From Hypericibacter terrae (GTDB taxonomy: Bacteria; Pseudomonadota; Alphaproteobacteria; Dongiales; Dongiaceae), in the NCBI RefSeq assembly GCF_008728855.1, contig NZ_CP042906.1, positions 496,001 through 560,000 of the forward strand: DNA of 64,000 bases. The letters run 5' to 3'. The notes under the pieces are model-generated. The model ran no database searches, was not told the origin of the DNA, and saw nothing but the letters and a program-made list of their open reading frames with translations. Within the stretch, counting starts at the first letter, position 1; every line of letters starts with the position of its first letter. A program made the position numbers and the translations under genes. Positions 6,803 to 16,022 of the stretch are shown in pieces.

Positions 6803-8209
6803 ATGCTCATGCAAGAGACCATCCGCAAGTTCGCGTTCGCGGCGGGAATAGCTTTGGTGACGCCGGCCGTTCTGCACACCCCGGCATCGGCCGCCGACGT
6901 CACGCCGGCCGAGGCGCGCGCGATCGCGAAGGAGGCCTATATCTACGGCTTCCCGATGGTCGACAATTACCGCATCGCCTGGGCCTTTTTCGTCGACAAG
7001 GGCGGGCCCGCCTACAAGACGTCGATCAACCATCTCAAGAGCGATGCGAACGTCTTCACGCCCGCGGACAAAACGGTCCAGACGCCGAACTCCGACACGC
7101 CCTATTCCTTCACCTGGCTCGACCTGCGTGCTGAGCCCATGGTCATCACCCTGCCGCCGATCGAGGCGAGCCGCTATTACTCGGTCCAGCTCATCGATCT
7201 CTACACCTTCAACTTCGATTATCTCGGCACGCGCACGACCGGCAATGGCGGCGGCAATTTCCTGATCGCCGGTCCCAACTGGAAGGGCGCCACGCCACCC
7301 GGCATCGCCAAGGTGATCCGCGCCGAGACGCAGTTCGTGTTTCCGCTCTATCGCACGCAGCTCTTCGGGCCCTCCGACATCGGCAACGTCAAGAAGATCC
7401 AGGCCCAGTACAAGCTGCAGCCGCTCTCGACCTTCCTCGGCAAGCCCGCACCCCAGGCCGCGCCCAAGATCAAGTTCATTCCGCCGCTGCCGGTGGCGAA
7501 GGAGCGGACCTCGCTCCAGATGTTCAACATCCTGAGCTTCCTGCTGGCGCTCTGTCCGGCCGATCCCAGCGAGGTCGATCTGCGCGAGCGCTTCGCAAAG
7601 ATCGGCATCGGCCCGGGCCAGACCATCAACTTCGCCAAGCTGTCGCCGGAAATGACGGCGGCGCTCAAGGCCGGCATGGCGGACGGCCAGCGCGAGATCG
7701 ATGCGCGCAAGGCCGTCACCACCTCGTCGGTCGATCTCTTCGGCACCCGCGCCTTCATGAAGAACAACTATGTCAACCGCGCGCTCGGCGCCCAGACCGG
7801 CATCTATGGCAACTCGAAGGACGAGGCCTATTACGGCATCTATGACAAGCCGGTCGATGGCGTGGCGATGAGCGGTGCCCACGACTACACGATCCATTAC
7901 GCAGCCGGCCAGTTTCCGCCGGCCAAGGCCTTCTGGTCGCTGACGATGTATGACTTGCCGCACCAGTTCCTGGTTGCCAATCCGATCAAACGCTATCTGA
8001 TCAATTCGCCGATGCTGCCCCAGCTCAAGCTCGACGCCGATGGCGGGCTGACGCTTTACATCCAGCATGGCTCGCCCGGCCCCGATAAGGAGTCCAACTG
8101 GCTCCCGGCACCCCAGGGCCCCTTCATGATGATCCAGCGCCTCTACATCCCCGAGCCCGCCGTGCTCGACGGCAGCTGGACGGAGCCGCCGCTGGTGACG
8201 GTGAAGTAG
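6803..8209 (+). CDS. Exported DUF1254/DUF1214 domain protein
   Basis: ATG 6803 gives 468 residues with a clear signal peptide (hydrophobic core about residues 10-25, cleavage after ASA or AAD at about 33). The N-terminal half carries the DUF1254 signature, including EAYIYGFPMVDNYR and TVQTPNSDTPYSFTWLDL (about 45-110). The C-terminal half carries DUF1214, with KAFWSLTMYDLPHQFLVANP and the closing GPFMMIQRLYIPE. This two-domain arrangement is common in proteobacterial periplasmic proteins. The biochemical function is unknown; some members are annotated as cell-envelope proteins. It appears monocistronic. A possible upstream ATG at 6731 would add 24 residues ahead of the signal peptide and is less likely. 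Confidence 0.88.
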   Translation: MLMQETIRKFAFAAGIALVTPAVLHTPASAADVTPAEARAIAKEAYIYGFPMVDNYRIAWAFFVDKGGPAYKTSINHLKSDANVFTPADKTVQTPNSDTPYSFTWLDLRAEPMVITLPPIEASRYYSVQLIDLYTFNFDYLGTRTTGNGGGNFLIAGPNWKGATPPGIAKVIRAETQFVFPLYRTQLFGPSDIGNVKKIQAQYKLQPLSTFLGKPAPQAAPKIKFIPPLPVAKERTSLQMFNILSFLLALCPADPSEVDLRERFAKIGIGPGQTINFAKLSPEMTAALKAGMADGQREIDARKAVTTSSVDLFGTRAFMKNNYVNRALGAQTGIYGNSKDEAYYGIYDKPVDGVAMSGAHDYTIHYAAGQFPPAKAFWSLTMYDLPHQFLVANPIKRYLINSPMLPQLKLDADGGLTLYIQHGSPGPDKESNWLPAPQGPFMMIQRLYIPEPAVLDGSWTEPPLVTVK

Positions 8210-8253
8210 CGCCGGCAGCAGCGAGCGAGAAAGGGGCGCGCCCGATAGAAACT

Positions 8254-8407
8254 CAGCCCCTTCCGCGCCGGCTTCGCCGGCAATCCAAAGGAGTCTGCGG
8301 GCGTAGCCCGCGGGCAGGAGGGGCGGCGAGCGTAGCGAGCGGGGAGGGGTGGTGGCGAGATCTGGCCCGTACCCCTCCCCCTACCCCCTCCCGCAAGGGA
8401 AGGGGGT
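8254..8407. repeat. Composite intergenic repeat, copy 1
   Basis: About 155 bases that recur, nearly unchanged in order, at 44996-45150. It contains in series the hairpins GCCGGCTTCGCCGGC and GCGGGCGTAGCCCGC, then GGCGAGCGTAGCGAGCGGGG, and ends in a C-rich/G-rich unit (8372-8407) of the family seen at 847. In both copies it lies directly downstream of a gene, so it may serve as a transcription terminator. Here it also lies between two convergent genes. Confidence 0.8.
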
Positions 8408-8416
8408 GAAGAAAGA

Positions 8417-11200
8417 TCACCGCAAGATATGCAGCAGGTTCGATGACGCGTCGGCGAGCTCGCTGGCGTGGAAGATGAAGGCCTGCACCTGGTAGGTGCC
8501 GGGCTGCAGCTTCCTGTCATCGTCGAGAAGGCTGACGCGAACGTCGAAGGCGCCACTGCTCTTCGTCCGGGTCTCCGCCGCCCGATGGGTCTTGCCGTCG
8601 GGCAGCAGGACGTCGGCGAGGATGCGCTGGTCGCCGCGGGCCGGTCCGACGGCGCCATGCAGCACGATCGAATCCTTGCGCTGCGATTTCTCCTCGATTT
8701 CGAAGCGGATGGACGCGCTCCTGCGCGCATGGACGCGATAGAAGGTGCCGCCGATCGGATAGAAGCGCGAGCCCGGCAGGGTGTGGGTGATCGGCATCTC
8801 CTCGCTGTAGCTGCGCGGGATGAAGCCGGCCACGCGCAGGGGGGCGGTTCCCGGGTAGCGGCCCTCCTTCTGCTTGCCCATCTTGTAGACATTGATATCG
8901 GCGAGCGGCCAGACCATGACCTCGAACTCCTTCTCGGCCTTGCCCTCCAGCCACACCCAGGCGTTGGGGATCTGCGCCGCCCAGCCCAGCGGCAGGCCGC
9001 GCATCGAGAGCGCGATCGCGCGGGGCTCGTCGAGCGGATTGCGCACGGCGGTGCGGATGAAGATCGGGTCGGCGGGGCTGCTGCCGGCCGCCTGGAAGTC
9101 GAACACGTTCTCCTGTGCGCTGTTGTTGCCGCCCGAGATCTCGCCCAGCTGCGGCGACGCGTAGACCTTGAGGCAAGTATGCTTGCCGACGACGGGCACC
9201 CAGTTGCAGAACTGGTCGATGGCGCCGTCCTGCGGGATGCTGGCGATGGTCTTGACGGAGATCGGCGACCAGTTGCCGTTGTCGCCCACGCCCGGCGGCG
9301 TGATCGCGTAGAAGGTCACTTTGACATTGGCCGCCCCCATCGCGCCGCTGACATGCACGCGCGCGGTGAACTGGTTGATATGCGACACCCACGGCTTGTC
9401 GCCATTCCCGGTTGGCCGGCCCTCGCTGTCGAGCGGACTGTCGAAGCTGCCGAAGGGATCGCGGTCCACCCAGATGTCGGGCGATTGCCAGTCGGAATCC
9501 CAGGGCTCGACCTTGAGATCAAAGCTGCCGTTGGGATCGTCGGCGATGGTCTGCGCCCAGGCGACGCGGACCCTGCAGACCAGCGGCCGCGCCTGGACGG
9601 CATCGTCGAGCACGGTGATGACCAGCGCCCGGGCCGGGTCCTCGACGGTCTCGTTCTCGACCAGCACCCGGTCGTCATGCATCAGCGTGATGAATCGGGT
9701 CTGCTGGTTGTTGTGCATCTCGTCTGCGATCACCCGGGTGACGATGACGCCGCCCTGGTTCGCGGCGGCGCCGAGCGGGATGCTGTCGTCGAAGATCTGG
9801 GTCGTGGTGCCGGGCCGCTGGCGCACCTCGACGAAGTAGGTGAGGGCGTCGGAGACCTTGATCTTGAGGATATGGAAGCGGTTGGCGTTGCCGTCCTCGG
9901 TCAGCCCGTGGGCGATGAGATCGACATCCTCCTGATGCGGGTTGCGGTCCCATTGCAGCGTCTTGATGTTCGCCGCCTGATAATAGCCGAGCTTCTCGAG
10001 ATGGAAGCCGGTGAAGAGCGGATGGGAATCGTGATTGCCCATCAGCTCGAAATCCTGCGCCGTGGCGGCGCCCGGATCGACCAGGTCGGAGCCGTAGACA
10101 TCCTCGCCGAGGGTCGCGGTGCCGTCGCCGGTCTCGGTCGGGGCCGAGACGATATTGTGGCCGAACTCATGGGCGAAGCGGCCCCAGTTCGCGTTCTCCT
10201 GGATCCAGAGCAGGTTGATCTTGTGGGAGAGGGTGATGTCGATATGGATGTGGCTGGGGTCGCTGGTCGGCTTGCCGTCGTCATAGGAGAAGGTCGAGGT
10301 GTCGGAGCCGCCCCAGGCGCGGATGAAGGCGCCGTTGGTGAACATCACCGAGCAGAGCATCTGGTAGTTGTCGAGGGTGAAGCCCTCGTCCTGGGCATGC
10401 TGGGCGGCGATCGCGGCGATGCGGTCGAGCTGGCCGCCGATGATGTTGACGGCGCCGGTGAGATCGACGAAATCGGCGAAGGTGCCGTCGAGCTGGGCCG
10501 GGGTACTCACAATGTCGAACTGGACGTTGGTCTGGCCGTAGCTCGCCTGCGTGTAATAGGTCTGGACGTTGGTCCAGCGGGTGTTCAGGCCGGTGCGCAC
10601 CGTGGCGAAATTGGCGGGCACGCGGTCGGTCGCCTGGCACACCACGATGAGCACGCGGATGGTGCCGATCGGATTGACATCGCCGGCATCGCCGGCGCCG
10701 GCACCGGTCGCGAACACCGGCGGCCCGTCGTCGCTATCGCCCGGGTAGCCCGCCACCGCGAAGTCGGTGGCGCTGTTGGCCGTGCGCGTGCCGACGGTCA
10801 CCTTGATCGGGCCGTCGTCGACATCCTTGGTCACGAGCGCCTTCAGCATCGAGCCGCTCGCCGCCAGCACCGGGACGGCGGTGCCGCCGATGGTGACCTG
10901 GTTGTCGGCGCGGGCGGGCGCGAAATTCCATCCCTCGATCGTCAGGATCGTGCCGCGCGGGGCCTTCGGCGGATCGAACGAGGTGATGCGCGGGCCGATC
11001 AGCCAGGGGAGATGATCGTCGAGCCAGTCCCGCAGCCGCAGCGGCGACTTCTTGATCGCCGGGCTGAGCTTGGCCAGATCGAACTTCGCGCTCTTGACCG
11101 GTGGTTTCTTGGCCGGTGCCTTCGGCGCTTTGCGCTTCGGCGCCGCCTTCTTCCTGGTGGCCTGCTTCTTGCGCGAGGTCGTCGTCAGGCGCTTCGCCAC
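8417..11200 (-). CDS. IPT/TIG-domain zinc metallopeptidase (M6-like)
   Basis: I place the start at the GTG at 11200, which has GAGGGAGGA just upstream; the frame continues upstream without features. The 927-residue product begins with a very basic Lys/Ala/Pro tail (residues 1-50, for example KKAAPKRKAPKAPAKKPP). An IPT/TIG-like domain follows (about 70-150, with PRITSFDPPKAPRGT and ILTIEGWNF). A metallopeptidase domain has the zinc motif FAHEFGHNI at His344, Glu345 and His348, followed by a segment with GEDVYGSDLVDPG. The C-terminal 400 residues look like beta-sandwich repeats. The nearest described class is the immune-inhibitor-A/M6-like group, but this is by motif only. No signal peptide is visible, which is unusual for such a peptidase. 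The gene stands alone with a 387-base upstream region. Confidence 0.75.
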   Translation of the reverse strand: MAKRLTTTSRKKQATRKKAAPKRKAPKAPAKKPPVKSAKFDLAKLSPAIKKSPLRLRDWLDDHLPWLIGPRITSFDPPKAPRGTILTIEGWNFAPARADNQVTIGGTAVPVLAASGSMLKALVTKDVDDGPIKVTVGTRTANSATDFAVAGYPGDSDDGPPVFATGAGAGDAGDVNPIGTIRVLIVVCQATDRVPANFATVRTGLNTRWTNVQTYYTQASYGQTNVQFDIVSTPAQLDGTFADFVDLTGAVNIIGGQLDRIAAIAAQHAQDEGFTLDNYQMLCSVMFTNGAFIRAWGGSDTSTFSYDDGKPTSDPSHIHIDITLSHKINLLWIQENANWGRFAHEFGHNIVSAPTETGDGTATLGEDVYGSDLVDPGAATAQDFELMGNHDSHPLFTGFHLEKLGYYQAANIKTLQWDRNPHQEDVDLIAHGLTEDGNANRFHILKIKVSDALTYFVEVRQRPGTTTQIFDDSIPLGAAANQGGVIVTRVIADEMHNNQQTRFITLMHDDRVLVENETVEDPARALVITVLDDAVQARPLVCRVRVAWAQTIADDPNGSFDLKVEPWDSDWQSPDIWVDRDPFGSFDSPLDSEGRPTGNGDKPWVSHINQFTARVHVSGAMGAANVKVTFYAITPPGVGDNGNWSPISVKTIASIPQDGAIDQFCNWVPVVGKHTCLKVYASPQLGEISGGNNSAQENVFDFQAAGSSPADPIFIRTAVRNPLDEPRAIALSMRGLPLGWAAQIPNAWVWLEGKAEKEFEVMVWPLADINVYKMGKQKEGRYPGTAPLRVAGFIPRSYSEEMPITHTLPGSRFYPIGGTFYRVHARRSASIRFEIEEKSQRKDSIVLHGAVGPARGDQRILADVLLPDGKTHRAAETRTKSSGAFDVRVSLLDDDRKLQPGTYQVQAFIFHASELADASSNLLHILR

Positions 11201-11447
11201 GGAATCCTCCCTCGAGAAATGATGCGAGCAGCCGCGAGCCCGATCGGCGGCTGCGCGCAACGCGAGGTCGCGCGCAGCCGACAGGGCTTGCCTCCGGTCA
11301 CGGTGATGCTGGAGTCACGAAAGGCCCCCGGCACGGATCCGGCGGCGCCGATGGCGCCGCGCGGGATGATCGACAGGCTCGATGCGCCCCGGGGCCTGCA
11401 GCTCGTACGACGGAACGCCCCCATGGGCCGGACCGCCGCCTCATCGA

Positions 11448-11477
11448 GACTACACGTGGCGTGGAGAGACTGTAGTC
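11448..11477. promoter_or_regulatory. Inverted repeat upstream of the metallopeptidase
   Basis: The 387-base gap 11201-11587 has no gene. It contains the inverted repeat GACTACA (11448-11454) and TGTAGTC (11471-11477), about 250 bases before the GTG of the metallopeptidase at 11200. Related words (GAGAC, GACAGTCTC) occur around it. It could be an operator or a small hairpin; I see no strong -10 box. Confidence 0.3.
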
Positions 11478-11587
11478 CTGGAACGGGACAGTCTCAACGG
11501 GTCAGATTCCGGCTTTTTGTTACAGCCGCACGGCAGTGCCGCGGCCAGAAACGAGAAGAAGGAAATTTCGCGCCGCGGGCCCCGCGC

Positions 11588-12070
11588 TCATCGTCCCATC
11601 AGGAGCGCGAAGGTGGCGAAGGAGACCCAGATCGCCGGCAGGATGGTCAGCGCCGACGCCAATCGCGACGCCGGCCACAGGCGGCCCGCCAGGAAGGCGC
11701 TGGCGGCGATGGTCGCCAGATTGCCGATGAAGCCGGCGGTCTCGTTGCTCAGGCCCACGGTATAGAGCGGATAAGCGAGGCAGGCCGCGATGAGCAGGAG
11801 CAGCCAGGGTGCCAGCCGGCGGGGCTCCGGCGCCGCGTCGCTGGCGAGCCACCAATAGGCCACCGCCAGCAGCGCCAGCAGCAGGACCCACACGGCGCCG
11901 ATGACCCATCCTGGCGGCAGCAGCGGATAGACGCGTCCGCTCCCGGTGGAGGCGCCGACCCAGCCGAGCGCGAAGATCAACCCGTTGAGCGCCAAGGTGA
12001 CCAGGATCGTGGCCAGCACCAGCATTGTGAGCGATCGGCCGGTGCGTGCGGGGCGGAGGGCGAAGGCCAT
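11588..12070 (-). CDS. TspO/MBR-like membrane protein
   Basis: A 160-residue, very hydrophobic protein with about five membrane segments, matching TspO in size and topology. The clearest family signal is LPPGWVIGAVWVLLLALLAVA followed by YWWL (about residues 50-75), which resembles the TspO motif of a proline-glycine-tryptophan turn leading into a tryptophan-containing helix. Classical TspO has more aromatic residues in the last two helices than this protein, so it may be a divergent member. TspO proteins bind porphyrins and cholesterol-like ligands in the outer or cytoplasmic membrane. The ATG at 12070 follows GGAGACGACC. It ends upstream of the metallopeptidase, transcribed in the same direction. 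Confidence 0.62.
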   Translation of the reverse strand: MAFALRPARTGRSLTMLVLATILVTLALNGLIFALGWVGASTGSGRVYPLLPPGWVIGAVWVLLLALLAVAYWWLASDAAPEPRRLAPWLLLLIAACLAYPLYTVGLSNETAGFIGNLATIAASAFLAGRLWPASRLASALTILPAIWVSFATFALLMGR

Positions 12071-12176
12071 GGTCGTCTCCTGTTGCGGATCGAAGATACG
12101 GCCGGGCAGCGGGAACGGATCGGATTGCGGTTCCCGAAATACTCTCCTCCCGCGAAGGCGGGCCGAGAGGAGGAAG

Positions 12177-12800
12177 TCATCCGCTCTTTGGATAGACCAC
12201 GTCCGCCGGGAAGGTCGCCTGGAACTCGGGCCGCGCCTCGCAGCGAGCCGAGAGCGCCTCGAGCGCCGGGTAGCGGCCGCGCGGCAGCAGCTCGGGGTCC
12301 GTCATCTGCAGATAGCGGAGCATGCAGGCGGTCGTGATCTGCACCTGGTCGAGCTTGGCGTCTTCCGGCCATTCCATCGCGCCGAGGGCGGCGATGGCGC
12401 CCGCGGCCTGGGTGCGGCAGCGCTCGATCCAGCCGGCCCAGCGATAGGCGGGCGGACGGATGAGCCGCTCATAGGCCGAGGCGCCGGCCTTGTCGACCGC
12501 GCCGATGGCGAGCGCGATGCGCTGCAGCGCCCGGCGGCGCTTCACGCCCGATCTCGGCAGCAGCGCGTGCGACGGCCCGACGGTCTCGTCGAGCCAGTCG
12601 AGGATGGCGATCGAATCGATCAGCACCTCGCCATCGTCGAGCACCAGCGAGGGAATCCGCGCCAGCGGATTGACCTTCCGCATCGCATCAAAATCGCCGA
12701 ACACCGAGCGCGTGTCATGCTCGTAGGCGAAGCCCAGCACCCGCAGCGAGATCGCCACGCGCCGCACGAAGGGGGAGTCGTACTGGCCGACGAGGATCAT
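12177..12800 (-). CDS. Glutathione S-transferase family protein
   Basis: The ATG at 12800 gives 207 residues, a standard GST length. The thioredoxin-fold N-terminal domain begins MILVGQYDSPFVRRVAISL. Ser9 in DSPFVRR sits where the catalytic serine or cysteine of bacterial GSTs is found. The conserved cis-proline loop is NPLARIPSLVLDDGEVLIDS (about residues 49-68), and its ED/DS turn binds the glutathione glutamyl group. The rest is the helical C-terminal domain. GSTs conjugate or reduce electrophiles using glutathione; the substrate is unknown. It is an unlinked single gene. A longer frame upstream reads through repeat DNA. Confidence 0.9.
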   Translation of the reverse strand: MILVGQYDSPFVRRVAISLRVLGFAYEHDTRSVFGDFDAMRKVNPLARIPSLVLDDGEVLIDSIAILDWLDETVGPSHALLPRSGVKRRRALQRIALAIGAVDKAGASAYERLIRPPAYRWAGWIERCRTQAAGAIAALGAMEWPEDAKLDQVQITTACMLRYLQMTDPELLPRGRYPALEALSARCEARPEFQATFPADVVYPKSG

Positions 12801-12852
12801 GGGGCTTTCTCCGACGCCAAATAATGCCGGGCTGTTGCCTGAACCTAGGGTA

Positions 12853-12987
12853 CCCCTCCCCCTACCCCCTCCCGCAAGGGGAGGGGGCGAGAGATTCATT
12901 CATCGCGCCCCTCCTGCAAATGAAGTGAAGCTGGGAATCAAAAGAACTCACGCCCCCTCCCCTTGCGGGAGGGGGTAGGGGGAGGGG
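12853..12987. repeat. REPIN-like inverted pair of C-rich palindromes
   Basis: A direct unit at 12853-12889 and its near-exact reverse complement at 12951-12987 are separated by about 60 bases. Each unit is itself a hairpin (CCCCCTCCC-GCAA-GGGGAGGGGG) with a CCCCTCCCCCTA lead. The whole can fold as one long stem. It lies between the GST gene and the double-RidA gene. Confidence 0.85.
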
Positions 12988-13031
12988 TGATCTCAGTCTC
13001 GATGCCCGCAGAATGTCGCTGCACACCGCCT

Positions 13032-14261
13032 CTACCCCCGCGCCACGCCCCAGATCTCCACGGTCATATCCTTCGTATGCATATGCGGCTGCGGCACGAG
13101 CGTCAGCGGGGGCAGCGGGCCCGGGATGCAGGTCCGGAGCATGTCGATGAAGGCCTGCGTCTCCGCCTCGGTCCCTGCCGAGGTGAAATAGGCGATCACC
13201 AGCTTCAGGTCCGAGGCCGTGCGGTCGAAGGCGCGCAGCAAATCCTCGATCAGGCTCATGGTGAATTGCGTCTGCGGCAGGAACTGCCCGGGCAGCACGG
13301 TCACGCCCTTGTTGGAATCGGGCGCCGAGGGCACCTGGCCGCCGAGCCAGATCATGTCGCGCAGCCGGATCGCCTGGCGGTAGGGCAGCGGGATCTGCCA
13401 GTCCCAGACGCGGCGCGGCCAGCGGTCCTCGCGCGGGATGTATTTGTCGAAGCCGTTCCAGCTCTCGCGCATGCCCATGACCTCGATCTTGGTCTGGGCG
13501 CCCTTGGGGTAGAGCCCATGGCAGGGCACGACGGTGGCGACGGGGCCGGGTTCGCGGAAGAAGGAGCCGCGCATGCGCGCCATATCGGCCCAGGCTTCCG
13601 TGGTGATGCCGAAATAATAGCCCTCCATCTTGATCGCATCCTGGAAGGAGGCGCCGAGCGCCTTCAGCGTCTCCTCGTGGCGCGACATGATGATGCGTGA
13701 ATGGGCGACGCCGTCGCCCGGCATCGGGTTGCCCTCCTCGTCGATCGCGGTGCGCGCCGGCACGACGACGAACTCGTTCGCGCGCAGGCCCAGCGTGATC
13801 TTGCGCCCGCCGAAGCGCGCACGGTGCTTCGCCGGCACCTCGCCGGTGACGACGCGGAAATCGGTCGCGTGGTCGCGCCAGCCGCGCGTCGCGATCGCCT
13901 GCGCCTGCAGCGCCTGGCCGGCGAAGGGCTGCAGCGGCACCGGATGGAGCGTGATGCCGGGCAGGGGATCGCGCTCGAAATGTTTCGCCAGCGCCGCCAG
14001 CACTTCCCATTCGTCGCGCGACCCGTCGCTCTTGTAGAAGACCTTGAGCCGCAGGATGTCGGCGAGCCCGCAGCCCTCGACCGCGAGCGCCGCGGCGATG
14101 TTCGCGATCGTGCCGGGGATCTGCGCCAGGAGATCGTCCGGATGGCGGATCTTGCCCTTGGCATCGAAATCGCCCGCGCCGCCGACGAAGCTGAAACGCC
14201 CCGCCGTGCCGGCCAGATGTTGCGGGCCGGAGATCGGCCATTTCCAGATTGCGTTGCCCAT
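13032..14261 (-). CDS. Protein with two RidA (YjgF/YER057c) domains
   Basis: The ATG at 14261 begins MGNAIWKWPISGPQHLAG and gives 409 residues, about three times a single RidA. The first RidA-like half (about residues 20-150) contains DDLLAQIPGTIANIAAAL. The second (about 270-400) contains IRLRDMIWLGGQVPSAPDSN and SLIEDLLRAFDRTASDLKL. A less conserved linker joins them. RidA proteins hydrolyse reactive enamine/imine intermediates released by PLP enzymes or act in degradation pathways; activity usually needs an arginine that I cannot place with certainty. It diverges from the Rieske oxygenase at 14631, with 369 bases between the starts that hold a repeat pair, so a shared role in degrading an aromatic or amine compound is possible but not shown. 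Confidence 0.8.
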   Translation of the reverse strand: MGNAIWKWPISGPQHLAGTAGRFSFVGGAGDFDAKGKIRHPDDLLAQIPGTIANIAAALAVEGCGLADILRLKVFYKSDGSRDEWEVLAALAKHFERDPLPGITLHPVPLQPFAGQALQAQAIATRGWRDHATDFRVVTGEVPAKHRARFGGRKITLGLRANEFVVVPARTAIDEEGNPMPGDGVAHSRIIMSRHEETLKALGASFQDAIKMEGYYFGITTEAWADMARMRGSFFREPGPVATVVPCHGLYPKGAQTKIEVMGMRESWNGFDKYIPREDRWPRRVWDWQIPLPYRQAIRLRDMIWLGGQVPSAPDSNKGVTVLPGQFLPQTQFTMSLIEDLLRAFDRTASDLKLVIAYFTSAGTEAETQAFIDMLRTCIPGPLPPLTLVPQPHMHTKDMTVEIWGVARG

Positions 14262-14371
14262 GTTCGCTCCCCGAGGGTGATGTGATGCGGGCGAAAGCCT
14301 ATCGGCGATCGCGGGCGGGGAATAGCGGGCAGAGGAGGGAGCGGACGCGGGCGTTGCCCGCGAACTTCGTT

Positions 14372-14484
14372 CCCCTCCCCCTACCCCCTCCCGCAAGGGG
14401 AGGGGGCGTGGGTGGCGTAACTCTCGCTCGAAGCTTGAAAGTAGAGCGAAGCGATCACATCAACCTAGGGGGTAGGGGGAGGGG
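14372..14484. repeat. REPIN-like inverted pair (second arm truncated)
   Basis: A direct unit at 14372-14408 and a shortened inverted unit at 14467-14484 (AGGGGGTAGGGGGAGGGG), about 60 bases apart, in the divergent gap 14262-14630 between the double-RidA gene and the Rieske oxygenase. The rest of that gap shows no clear promoter to my eye; the oxygenase ATG at 14631 is preceded by AAGGGAGAG. Confidence 0.75.
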
Positions 14485-14630
14485 TCGGCGCAGAGAATTG
14501 CGCGTCAGCGCGCCACTTCAATGTCCTACGACAATGATCCCTGCCGCCCCGCTTTTGCCCCGTTCGATGAATCCCGCTAGAGTCCCCGCCACTCCGACAT
14601 CGAGAGCCCGAGGCAAGGGAGAGTTCCGAC

Positions 14631-15842
14631 ATGCTCGACGGTTTGACCAACGCGCCCGCGACCGATCTGCGGATCGAGCCGGAGAACGTCCTCGATCCGC
14701 GCCATTATGCCGGCGTGCGCGAGCAGGGGCCGCGGCTCCATGCGCTGCCGCTCTGGTGCTACAGCTCGCCGAAATTCTTCCAGGCCGAGATGGAGAAGCT
14801 GTTCTATCCCGGCTGGAACATGATGGAGCGGCTCGACCGCGTGCCCAACAAGGGCGACTTCCACACGCTCACCTTCATGAACATCCCGCTGGTGATGGTG
14901 CGCGGCAGCGACGACAAGGTCCGCGTCTTCGCCAACACCTGCCGCCATCGCGGCGCGCTGGTGGCCGAGGGCTCGGGCAACTGCAAGAGCTTCCGCTGCC
15001 CCTATCACGCCTGGGTCTATTCGCTCGAGGGCGACCTCTTGGGCGCGCAGCAATATAGCGACGGCGAGGACGTGCCGCTCGTCACCGACGAGAACAGGCG
15101 CGAGTTCGGGTTGATCGAGATCCCGAGCGACAGCTGGGGCGGCTTCCTGTTCGTGAAGTTCCGCAAGGGCGGCGAGAGCCTGGCCGACTTCCTCGGCGGC
15201 CTGCCGGCGGTGCTGGCCTCGCACCGGCTCGAGGACATGGTCTGCACCAACCGGCTCGTCTTCGACATGGACGCGAACTGGAAGGCCTTCGTCGAGAACT
15301 ACAGCGACGGCTATCACATCCCGACGGTGCACAAGGATTCGCTGGCGCGCTGGAAGGCCAAATATACGCGCCAGCCGCCGCCGCCCAACGGCAACTACAC
15401 CATCGCCTTCGCCGAGCATGAGGGCAGCCAGCTGCTGCTGCCCTTCCCGGACTATGTCGGCTTTCCGGCGATGCCGCAGATCGAGAAGCCCTGGGACAAG
15501 GGCACCTTCTTCGTCACGATCCGGCCCGGCATGATGATGACGATGGGCAATGACGGCGCGCTCGCCTTCTGCTGCGAGCCGACCGGCCCCACCACCTCGC
15601 GCCTGACGGTGAGCTCGCTGTTCCCGAAATCCACGGTCGCCCGCAACGATTTCGAGGAGATCGCGAAGAACTACTACCGCCGCAACGGCATCGTGGTGAA
15701 GGAGGACGTCGACATCTCGCTGCGCCAGGCGGCCGGCATCGCCTCGCCCTTCGCGCGGATGGTGACCCTGCAGAAGCTGGAGAAGCCGCTCAACCAGATC
15801 GCCAACTGGATCCTGGACAAGGTGCTCGGCCCGACGGCCTGA
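14631..15842 (+). CDS. Rieske [2Fe-2S] ring-hydroxylating oxygenase, alpha subunit
   Basis: A 403-residue protein of normal length. The Rieske cluster ligands are all present: Cys104 and His106 in NTCRHRGAL, Cys123 and His126 in FRCPYHAWVY. The mononuclear iron motif is ENYSDGYHIPTVH with bridging Asp226 and iron ligands His229 and His234. The enzyme would take electrons from a separate reductase and insert oxygen into an organic substrate, which may be aromatic, a quaternary amine or another compound. No beta subunit, ferredoxin or reductase gene is adjacent, so partners must be encoded elsewhere. ATG 14631 has AAGGGAGAG upstream. It is a useful intact comparison for the cluster-less relative at 32160. 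Confidence 0.93.
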   Translation: MLDGLTNAPATDLRIEPENVLDPRHYAGVREQGPRLHALPLWCYSSPKFFQAEMEKLFYPGWNMMERLDRVPNKGDFHTLTFMNIPLVMVRGSDDKVRVFANTCRHRGALVAEGSGNCKSFRCPYHAWVYSLEGDLLGAQQYSDGEDVPLVTDENRREFGLIEIPSDSWGGFLFVKFRKGGESLADFLGGLPAVLASHRLEDMVCTNRLVFDMDANWKAFVENYSDGYHIPTVHKDSLARWKAKYTRQPPPPNGNYTIAFAEHEGSQLLLPFPDYVGFPAMPQIEKPWDKGTFFVTIRPGMMMTMGNDGALAFCCEPTGPTTSRLTVSSLFPKSTVARNDFEEIAKNYYRRNGIVVKEDVDISLRQAAGIASPFARMVTLQKLEKPLNQIANWILDKVLGPTA

Positions 15843-16022
15843 AGGCTCTGGGGTCCGCCTTGCGTATTCGGGGCGGGCCGGTCATGCCCCGCCCGCGAGC
15901 CGGCCGCCGAGAGGCCCTGGAACCGCCGAAACCCGTCAATCGGCCGGACCGCCCGCGCGAAACGATTCATCCCTAGCCGGACGGCTACAACCTTTCGGTA
16001 GCTCGCCTTTGGCGGGTATCCC

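Noticed and set aside
6038-8068. A 676-codon minus-strand frame
   Set aside because: Overlaps the GNAT gene in another frame and is antisense to the DUF1254 gene; no conserved motif.
8468-12337. A 1289-codon open frame on the plus strand
   Set aside because: It is antisense to the metallopeptidase and TspO-like genes, has Arg/Asp/Ala-rich composition typical of the complementary frame in GC-rich DNA, and shows no domain.
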